Below, piece by piece: positions 55,401 through 64,000 of a stretch of DNA of 64,000 bases; within the stretch, counting starts at the first letter, position 1, and the number at the start of each line of letters is the position of its first letter. The stretch is from Paraphysoderma sedebokerense (lineage: Eukaryota > Blastocladiomycota > Physodermatomycetes > Physodermatales > Physodermataceae). The DNA lies in assembly GCA_025602915.1 (NCBI GenBank), contig JAHLJZ010000069.1:1-64000 (forward strand), read 5' to 3'. Both the position numbers and the translations under genes were made by a program. Below the pieces are notes generated by a model. That model was not told where the DNA came from, made no database searches, and saw nothing but the letters and a program-made list of their open reading frames with translations.

Positions 55401-57720
55401 ATATCAGGTCAGCAGCAAATGACAGAATGATGAGTCAATTCACGACAAGTTACCTCTGTAGCATTGGCTTCGATAGCCTGATGTAACTGAGTAAGATAAT
55501 GTAACATGTCCTCGCTCTTCATCACACTTTCTTCCTTCTGATACAGTTTGATCTGTTCGACGATTTGATTTGCCGATTGAACGGAGTCGGTGCTAAGAGG
55601 TGCAATCTCGACAGACTCCGTGGATTGTAAATCCAATCCCAAAAGTTTGCTAAGCTTTATGGTTAGAAAGGCTTAAATACTCAATCCAAGTAAACACAAG
55701 AATCCAACCTGTCAATTTCACTCTCGATATTTCTGCAGTCTTCGCTCCCTTTTTCAATTACCAATTTCAAAGAGTCCCAATAACATTCCCATTCTTTTTT
55801 CGCTTCTCGGTCAAAGATTATGTTGTCGAAGATATCGCTATATTTTGGCTTGCCGTCATCGGTCTGAATGTCAAGAACATTAGGGAATGCAGTGGGGCTG
55901 ACGAGTGAATGTTGCAGTCGTTTTAGCGGAGACAATAATCTCGGGTCGAGAATCGATTGATGAAAGTTGGCATGATTTATACTATCAGTCTCGTGTAGTT
56001 TGGAAGTGACAGTCGCTGCGTAAAACTGAAGTATCCATTAACTTTTGAGGATCGCATAGCAAATGCAAAAGCGAGGTTTCTTTGTCCCTCGACACCATAC
56101 CTGCACCAACGACTGAATTGTTCCGCCCACATCTTCGGCTTCTTTCGTTGCCTTGTCTATCAAAGTCTTCGCTACCATCAGCCTCGCGATTCGTTCTCCA
56201 ATTGAAACTTCACCAATCATAGTTTTTGGTGCATGGAAATGCGCAACAGCGGTATACAACAATGACTTAGCTCTAATACAAGATACCCATTCCTAGATTC
56301 ACAACGATCAAGTCAATGACCAACAAAGTATTTGGAATAATTGAATCAAATTACCTTAGCGAACCGACTTTTGCCAAAGGAAGTATTGTTTTTCGCTGAG
56401 CGATACGCTAACTCATAGTGGTCGGCAGTTTGAGCAGCGATGGTTGAAGTGACGGGACTAGAGGTTTTATCTATAATAAAATAGGTCAAACTAATGCTTG
56501 AAAACTGATTACGAGCTGTCAACCCTATACCTAAGTTAGCCTTTTCTACAAAACACTCATGCGCTTGTGCTAACAATAGTTCGGAGATAGCAGATAATGT
56601 CGCTTCGCTCAAGTCGGCTGATTTATCAACTTTCACCCGGAACCTAGGAACTAGAATGTCTTTGACAAGCACAAAGACTCCAGCGGATTTTTGGAAAAAT
56701 TGGGAAGCAACTTTTATGCCGTCTGGCGTCCATACTTTCTGGTTTGCCGCCAGTTGAGAGTATATCGCTCCAATATTAAATAATACTGCAGCCTTCTCGT
56801 ACTGAATGCAATTCGTCGTAACTGGTTGAATCAAGCAGTATCGCTCAGTAAATTGAAACATCAATAGATACAATATATTCTCCCACCTTTTCGAGTTGCG
56901 TTAAAGGCTTCGTACCATGTGAAAGAAGACTGAACCTAAAGGGTGGATAGCGTAAAGTAAATAAAGTGAAAAGTCAATGAATAGCACTAAGCTCTGATAG
57001 GAATAAAACATCATTACTTCTTCTGTCTCGAACGGAAATTTTGATTCCAAGAACAAGAGTTGAGCATAATATCTAAGAACAGATAGTCTAAGCATAGTTG
57101 ATCAATGGAAACGGAGGCATGGATGTCATAACTTACTCCATCAACTTATCGATACCCTTCTCTGACTTTTCGGGTGCACCGGCATGTATCCTTAGTTGGT
57201 TTAACGCATACCATTGTGTATCCGAAGGCATCAACAGTTCGTATTTCGATAGTATATTGATATTTTCGATCCGTGCCGCATCCAATGTACTCACTTGTTG
57301 CGTTTCCAAATAATTTTGCCCACTACTCTGCTGTGATTTTGTCAACCACGGCACGAGCACATCTTTATAGTTTAGAAAACCAGGGACCACGTCTTTCGAC
57401 TTTCCAAATAAGTTGACTCCCGATATATCTTTCTGTTGTGTCGAGGAAATGCCCGCGCCACTTGTGGTATCAGACTTTCCCATTTTCATTAGTTTACCGA
57501 CCGGCAGAGATGATAAAGATTTTAGAGTCACATTTAAGGGATTTGTGTCACCGGAAGCTGGCTGATAGTTTCGTTTTATAGGTATAGATAAAAACATTGA
57601 GATTGGATTTTCGATGTTGGTGGATTTTGGTAATTTCGAGACATCTTTGTTGAGAGCAGTTGAGAGATAACTGTCCCAAAATGAGGGAGGTGGTTCTGGA
57701 ATCTCGTTGTTGGATATCAT
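52445..57720 (-). CDS. Large BRO1-domain protein (ALIX/Bro1/PalA-like)
   Basis: BRO1 proteins bind ESCRT-III (Snf7) in multivesicular body sorting, or act in pH signalling (PalA/Rim20). Thirteen exons: 57137-57720, 57018-57072, 56887-56935, 56531-56821, 56355-56470, 56101-56292, 55709-56025, 55454-55649, 55007-55382, 54807-54934, 54608-54742, 52891-54541 and 52445-52797; 1480 residues. An N-terminal extension of about 40 residues precedes FLSIPIKRNY, then the BRO1 domain with SSFTWYEAF, QYEKAAVLFNIGAIYSQLA and SLLYTAVAHFHAP. A helical V domain follows (SKLLGLDLQ, FKDRRSRFKDLYH). The last ~660 residues are disordered with coiled coils and a very basic tail. Usual family members are 700-900 residues, so this C-terminus is unusually long. 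No clear YPxL or PSAP motif was found by eye. Confidence 0.92.
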
Positions 57721-57949
57721 TGTTTCTTGTTGAATGCTACAAACACTGTTTGATGGTTTATATCCTTCCTAGTTCGCAGCAGAAGATGAGAAGCAAAATT
57801 GAGTTCAGAAACGCGACTCGAGATGGAACGCGGAGTTTGTTCCTCTTCCGTCAAAGAAAATGCGGAGAATGGATATCAAGTCATTCATCTCTCACGTTTA
57901 AACAGAACACAATATTAGACAAGTTTATGCTATTTTCTTTTTACAGAAA
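57721..57949. promoter_or_regulatory. Divergent promoter BRO1 gene / unknown disordered protein
   Basis: 229 bp between divergent start codons. TTTTTACAG at 57938-57946, just before the right-hand ATG, looks like a 3' splice site, so the plus-strand gene may have a 5'-UTR intron. The 57660-57953 frame across this interval is not supported as protein. Confidence 0.5.
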
Positions 57950-59937
57950 ATGATTAGCAGTGCACACACGAAAACCACAGCCTCTCCAACGAAATCTATC
58001 CTCGAGAAAGCAGAACAGTATATCAAAAAGTCATCAACTGTCGGTACAAGGAAGCCGAAATTCCTCGATGATTGGTATGATGATAGTAGCTTATCGTTAT
58101 CCCCGGTAACTGGTAATTTCAATCACGAGAGGAGCCAACAAGAATACGTGGTCATCAACGATCGCCATGAACGAAAGGACACAAGCGATGACGTTGAACT
58201 CAAATCGTTCCTTCAAAAACTGAAGAATAAGAAGAATAGTATATTTGATCCACTGAAAACACCAGACCGACTGCAGTCGCCGATCAAGACTATTGTTCAG
58301 AGTCCTTACATTAAGAGCAAAGTCAGTAACGTTGTGGTAGTGTCGGCTGAGAACAGTACTATTATAAAACCATTTGAAGAGCCGCTCGTTTCTCAGAGTG
58401 ATGTCAATGATCCAGTTCAAAAATTGAGTACTGCGAGCAGCGAAGTTAAAGAACAGGAGTCATTTCTGTCGCTGACAGCGCAAGAGCGACAGCAAAAAAT
58501 TGACGAAATCCTCGACAGGATAAAACAAAAAAATGAATCTGCGAATAGAGTCAGTAATGTTGTAGTCAAAAATATTCTAAAAGATAACAGTATCACATCT
58601 GGAGACGAAACTTCAGATTCAGATTTAGATTCAGTCGAAAGTTCGATTCAAGACCAAACGCGTCCGTTCCAGTCAGATAAAGAGCATGGGTCGGAAAATG
58701 CTGATGTGGTAGCAGATGCAGAAGAGCAGCAACAAAGCAATGTAGAGGTCATCAATGATTTAGATACCTTAGACTCAAGTGTCGAAGAAGTGGAATCAAC
58801 AGAATTTTCCGAGGACGCTCAATCAGATTCAGAAGCCATATATTCGACTCAAATTGAAGAAGAGCCGACCAGCAGGAAAAGTGATATATCAAGATCCGAA
58901 GAAAACAGTAAAATGAAAGACTCGAAGGAGAGTCAAATTGTCACGAATCTCGGTCTTGCAGTACTGCAGAATGCGTCTGATAACTCTAGAAACCAATCTT
59001 CCGCTGCTCAAAAGACAAATGTTGAGCAAAATCAAACTGCACCAGTTTCAGAAGCAATTGATCCTGCAAAAATTTATTGTCAGCAAGAATTTGAAAGGAC
59101 AACGCAACCACAATCAAGTAATACTACAAATCCTCCTCAGTTGTCGGTACTCCCACCCGAGAGTGGTCCCACTTTTAATCCACAACCTTCGGATCCCAGC
59201 TTTTATCACTTCCAATACCCAAATCCATACCATCTGTTCGCGCATTCAATGCAATATCACAACCCTCTGTACTGTAATACAAGCTATACAATTTCACCGA
59301 TCGGCTCAGTACCTGCCCGTCTTAAAGTCCCACCCTCGCGACTTAATTGGGGTACCAGGTCTCAAGGAGACGTGGATGAAGAGCAGACAGCGAAAAGAGG
59401 CGAAAACTGTTTGCGGGAAGCCAAGCAGCAGCTAACAAATCTTTCTAATAATCTGACAGAACCTGTTGATTCTTTAGATTCACTTACCGACCGCGTCAAT
59501 ATTTTAAATTTAAATGGTAATGTGATGATCCGACAATATTCGCAATTTCTAATTAACATATACTAAAAATCACCAGGGCTAACGACCAAAAGGGGCGGTC
59601 TGACAGAAGCACTTCAGCAGTTACTGAAAGGACAAGTCGAATTAATTGAAAACTACATCAACGCAAGTCAAGAATTAACTAATGGTGTCCGATTGAACTG
59701 TGAACCGAGTTCTCGATTGTCAGGCTACGGGGTTACGTTGGATCAGACCAAAGAGGTAGACTTTAATATTATGGAAGAAATGTAGCTACTCGACACTAGA
59801 TTTACTCTCTTTCACTGTCATGCCTTCTTTAGTATATTCGACAGCAAAGGAAGCCGGCCTTGACGATGGAGAGTGCGTTGCAAATGGTAAAAGATGAGGA
59901 AAATCGATATTCCGTAAATTTAGATACAAGATATTAA
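57950..59937 (+). CDS. Unknown acidic, disordered protein
   Basis: Exons 57950-59516, 59577-59755 and 59833-59937 join in frame to 616 residues. I do not recognise the family. A basic N-terminus with TPTK-like SP/TP sites (ASPTKSILEKAEQYIKK) is followed by a long Ser/Asp/Glu-rich region, then a Pro/Tyr/His-rich stretch. A more ordered C-terminus includes LREAKQQLTNLSNNL, GLTEALQQLLKGQVELIENY and RQQRKPALTMESALQMVKDE. The C-terminal helices are the only part likely to be conserved. There is no signal peptide or membrane span. Multiple SP/TP sites suggest cell-cycle kinase control, but that is composition-based inference. The last exon is believable because its reading frame stays open through the acceptor to TAA. 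Confidence 0.82.
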
Positions 59938-60215
59938 TTACGTATTGTCACAATATAATCACGAACCTTTAAATTGCGATGGATACCATCCTATATTTGT
60001 ATCAAGTGAACCTGATGGCAAGTTTCACGCATTGAACATCCTTGTAACTCCTCCTTCATAGCCATTTCCAAACAAGAGTCCAACTTCTGATGTCCCTGTT
60101 CATTGGTAAAGAGGACGCATAAACCGTTGGTAGGATACATCCTACCTCTAAGAGCCCCCACGAATCGATAGTTGAAGTTCTGATTTTAAGTATTAGATTA
60201 GCCGAGGTAAAAGTG

Positions 60216-63200
60216 ATGTCTTCATCATCGGTGCAATCCGTGCAGGTTTTCGTTCGAATACGGTATGATAGTCGAATTGAATCTTCAGTTATCATAGGTT
60301 TTGCATAATCAACTTAGGGGATGAACCTAACCACATTGCTCTATTCCGTCTTTCTATGTGAGGATAGGCCTTTAAGTAACCGAGAAATTCTCCGCAATAC
60401 TTCAATATGTGTGAATCTCGATAAAGAAACCCAGACAAAACTTACGATCTTAAAACCAAATAATTCCTTACCATCGTCGTCGTCGCCACCGATAATATCT
60501 ACTACAGACGAGAATTCGAACAATTCATCTAAACGAACTTTTGTTTACGACCGTTGTTTTGATTCTATCGATGAAAATAATGAAAATTTTGCGGGCCAAG
60601 AAACAGTTTTCGAAACAATCGGAAAACCATTACTAGAACATGCGTTTGATGGGTATGTACTAAATATCGGTGGAATTTATTTAACCGTAGACTACTCGAA
60701 AGGCCAATGACTTGATCTGATACTCGCGCATCCTAAATTAGCTATAACGTGTGTCTTTTCGCATACGGTCAAACAGGGAGTGGAAAGTCATACACTATGT
60801 ATGTTTTTTTTATTTGATTCGTAGAGCCAAATTGATTAATAACAATGAGTTCCGTGTAGGATGGGGTTTAACGGTGCCCAAGGAGTGATTCCTCGGGCTT
60901 GCAATTATCTCTTTGAGAGGTTATATAAGGAGCAGGAAAATGATCCGGATCTGTCTATTAATATAGAAGTCAGGTATATTATTGTGGCATCTATTTACGG
61001 GGACCCTATTATTTGAGATTTGTGGTGATCCTTGAGCTCTAAATCAGTTGCCCTTCCATTTATCTTTACACTGACCAATCTGACCTAACATCAGCTACCT
61101 CGAGATATATTGCGAAAAAGTTCGTGACCTACTGAATCCAAACAACAAAGCTAATCTTCGAGTGCGAGAGCACCCAATTATGGGTCCATATGTGGAAGAT
61201 TTGGCAAGATTAATCGTCTCCGATTATTCAGAAATTTCTAACCTGATAGATGAAGGGAACAAGGTAAAAAATTGAAATTAAAGTTTTTACAGATGCCTAG
61301 TGGTGACTTTAGTTGTTAAAACCTATTTATCTTTATGAACATTCAGAGCCGAACCGTTGCTGCGACGAACATGAATGAGATTTCGTCGAGGTCGCACGCC
61401 GTGTTTCAACTGATCTTGACGCAGAAACGTTATGACAAGGAGACAAATTTAACAACCGAGAAGGTGTCCCGAATTAGTTTTGTAGATTTGGTATGTTGGT
61501 TCCGTCTTTATGTTTTATCGATCAATCAGACTCATGCGATCTTTAGGCTGGGTCTGAAAGAGCGAATTCGACGGGAGCTACTGGATTACGGTTGAAAGAG
61601 GGCGGTCAGATCAATAAAAGTCTAACGTCTTTAGGTGAGTTCATGTATCAGATGCAATGAAGGTGTTTATGTGTATTGACTGTATTCCTTGTAGGCAAAG
61701 TCATCTGCGCATTGGCCGAACGTGCGTCTCCTCGGAAGTCCGTCAAGAAAGGGTCTGCAGAAGTATTCGTTCCGTACAGAGACAGCGTAATTATCCTCAC
61801 ATTATACTCCCAATCAATCAAAGATTCAGTGTTAATCTTTAGTTTGGTTATAGGTCTTGACGTGGCTCCTGAAAGATTCATTAGGCGGAAACAGTAAAAC
61901 CGCAATGATAAGTTGCATTTCTCCGAGTGATTTACATTACGAAGAAACATTGTCCACATTACGATACTCTGATCGCGCAAAGAAAATTATGAATGTCGCT
62001 GTGGTCAATGAAGACCCGAACGCAAAGTTGATTAGGGAATTGAAGGAAGAGATCGCTATTTTAAAGCAACAGTTGGCGCTTAGAGAGGAAAACGGGGATG
62101 TTGATGATGACCAGGACCAAGAAGAAGAAGATATGTCGCATGCTGAATTGTTAGCGTTACAAGATCGGTTAGGTGAAAGTGAAAAGTTGATGTCACAACT
62201 TAACGGTGGGTGGTCGGCTTTTTTTGTTCTTTGATTATTGCAATTTTGGATAGATTTTCTAAAGCATGACTAACCATCGCATGTTTCATAATTTCAGAAA
62301 CATGGGAAGACAAGCTTCGCAAGACCCAAGAAATTGCGCTCGAACGAGAAAAGGCTCTAGAAGAGCTTGGTATCACCTTGTCCAAAAACAGTACAGGCGC
62401 CGTAGGCGTGTACACCCCGAAATGGCCGCACCTGGTCAATCTAAACGAGGATCCATTGATGTCGGAATGTCTGATATATCAACTACGACCCGGTCGGGTC
62501 ACCATCGGTAAAACCCCTCACAGCGATGATCTCCACAACGGAAAGGATTTGCCACAAATTGTGTTATCCGGAGAAAACATATTAGACGAACATTGTTTTG
62601 TCGTGAATGAAGACGGCATCGTGTCTATCACACCGTTACATGGAAGTTTGACATTTGTGAATGGGCATAAAATTGATGCTTTTACTGTACTGAAGAGCGG
62701 AGATAGAATTCGGTTAGGAGATAACCATCGATTTAGGTTTAACAATCCCGAAGAGGTTCGCAAAGAACGAGCCCGATCGAGCAGCTCTTCTATTCTCCAT
62801 TCCAACGTAGCATCCAACGAAAAATTGAATGACGAAGTTAGCGTAAACTCGGATAAACCGCCTTCTATTTCGTCTTCCCCGACATCATCGTCTCCGAAAT
62901 ATTTTAGCCATTCTTACGAATCGCAATCGAACGCATCGTTCTCTAGTGAAATGTTTTTAGCTTCAGATTTATCCCCGGCGAAAAGTAGCAGATCGATTAT
63001 TCCGGATGATTTTATTGATGAGATTATTCAAAAGGAGAGAGAAAAGTTACAGAAACAGTTTTCTAAAGAGAAATTGAATATTCAGATGGAATTAGAACAG
63101 GCGCGAGCCGAAATGGAGAGGTTAAAGTTGTTGGCTCAATCCAATGGAACTTTGAATTCGGAAAAGAGTACAGATGGGAAAGAAGATAGTAGTGCGACGG

Positions 63201-64000
63201 CAGAGGAATCTGGGTCAACTGAATTACCCACCGCCGAGGAGTCTCGGGAGTGCCGGTCATCAACTCGAACATTCAGCAAACTGACATTTTCTAACCGGCG
63301 CAGTTCGTCGGAAGCGGAACTTATCAAGTCTGTGCTACACCATTGGAAGTGGCGAATAAGAAATGTTGCATTAATGCGATCAGTGCAACATCATATTCCT
63401 ATCATCAAAGAATCAAATATAATCGCAAAGGAACTCTCAAAGTCTGTGATGTATCAATTAACCATCTTATCATCCTCGATTTATTACACCCCGCCCAATC
63501 AAACTCATTCCTTAACCTCCTTCTGGGAATCTTCATCCTCACTTAACCTCCACTCATCATCGTCATCGTCGTCCTCTTCATCTTCTCAATCCATCTCATC
63601 CTCCGTCTCTTCTTCATTGACGTCAGATGATATCCCGACGTTATTATCAAGTAACACTCATATCCTCGCGGTAAAAGTATACGACATTCCCCACAAAAAA
63701 ATATATTACCATTCCCTCCCCGATTTCAAAAAACGACTCATCCAAATGCGAAATCAATATAACCTTCTTACGAAACCAAACTTAAAAGTTCATTTCCAAG
63801 ACTACGATCCATTCATCGATACTCTAGAATCCAAAAAAGAATATCAACTCCTCGGGTTTTCGAGGCTTCCTCTTCTTTCGTTATTCAACGATCATTCGTC
63901 TCCGTCATTCACAAATACAATTGTCGCAAATAAACCGGTAAAATTGTCGATACCGATTATACAGAATGGTACCGGCGACGTAACAGGGTGGTTAAATGTA
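60216..64000 (+). CDS. Kinesin-3 (Unc104/KIF1-like) motor with FHA domain, 3' end outside window
   Basis: Plus-end microtubule motor for membrane cargo. Ten exons are visible: 60216-60262, 60368-60652, 60742-60798, 60860-60973, 61095-61263, 61347-61490, 61547-61634, 61695-61786, 61854-62205 and 62298-64000 (still open). The motor shows [15 protein letters not shown], the P-loop [24 protein letters not shown] (switch I), [20 protein letters not shown] (switch II and L12 region), [16 protein letters not shown] and [20 protein letters not shown]. The kinesin-3 neck coil follows, then an FHA domain ([34 protein letters not shown]) and the KIF1-type region [21 protein letters not shown] Ser-rich insert lies near 63550-63620. 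Any PH domain would be beyond the edge. The frame is intact to the end. Confidence 0.96.

Noticed and set aside
58938-59435. 165-codon frame inside the unknown disordered protein gene
   Set aside because: Shadow frame; the longer frame on the same strand continues across two spliced exons.
1-64000. CRISPR arrays, bacterial operons or prophage
   Set aside because: The DNA is eukaryotic, with spliceosomal introns throughout; no regularly spaced repeats or bacterial gene order are present.

Overview
The window is nuclear DNA of a fungus, probably an early-diverging lineage. Supporting signs are a velvet-domain protein, a Bro1/PalA-type protein, a WASP homologue, UDP-xylose synthase, many short spliceosomal introns (mostly 45-120 nt, often with CTAAC/CTGAC-like branch points), a Pol III U6 snRNA gene and a eukaryotic tRNA-Ser. 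Base composition is AT-rich in and between genes, with C/T-rich or G/A-rich promoter blocks. The exact lineage cannot be fixed from the sequence alone.

Layout. 1-3 kb: no convincing gene. 3.1-4.6 kb: coiled-coil protein (-), head to head with UXS1 (+, 4.9-6.6 kb). 6.8-7.9: free methionine-R-sulfoxide reductase (+). 8.2-9.7: WASP/Las17 (-, 5' exon not found). 10.7-11.5: HYPK (-), head to head with Rab GDI (+, 11.7-13.9). 14.2-16.7: secreted protein of a family that I associate with cyanobacteria (-). 16.7-19.4: long non-coding stretch ending in the velvet promoter; velvet gene (+, 19.4-22.2). 22.8-24.7: CDK11-type kinase (-), head to head with TFIIH subunit SSL1/p44 (+, 24.8-26.7). 26.8-28.8: non-canonical poly(A) polymerase (-), head to head with an unknown helical protein (+, 29.0-29.9). 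30.2-31.4: PhzF/PBLD (-). 32.3-35.4: SulP anion transporter (+). 35.8-39.5: LSH/HELLS/Irc5 remodeller (+). 39.5-41.9: repeat-bearing intergenic DNA. 41.9-43.1: DTWD1-like tRNA modification enzyme (-). 43.8: tRNA-Ser(AGA) (-). 43.9-45.7: PIG-V/Gpi18 (-), head to head with RBM42 (+, 45.9-46.7). 47.2-51.3: two tandem intronless acyltransferase paralogues (-). 52.0: U6 snRNA (+). 52.4-57.7: large BRO1-domain protein (-), head to head with an unknown disordered protein (+, 57.9-59.9). 60.2-end: kinesin-3 with FHA domain (+), running off the window.

Most genes are core housekeeping functions (transcription, RNA processing, trafficking, cytoskeleton, GPI anchors), so this is not an operon-like or accessory island. 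Gene models were built by hand from splice signals, reading-frame continuity and family consensus; every multi-exon model listed as complete sums to a whole number of codons. The most unusual result is that two unrelated genes, UXS1 and PhzF/PBLD, appear to need internal exons of only two nucleotides to give a family-consistent protein. The sulphate-type transporter also carries 7-nt and 12-nt exons and the velvet gene an 18-nt exon. Other points of interest are the cyanobacteria-like secreted protein with a perfect 45-bp in-frame tandem duplication, the acyltransferase pair, an interleaved inverted repeat at 40.9-41.2 kb, and a shared GCGCTTATC element at the purine/pyrimidine switch of two promoters.
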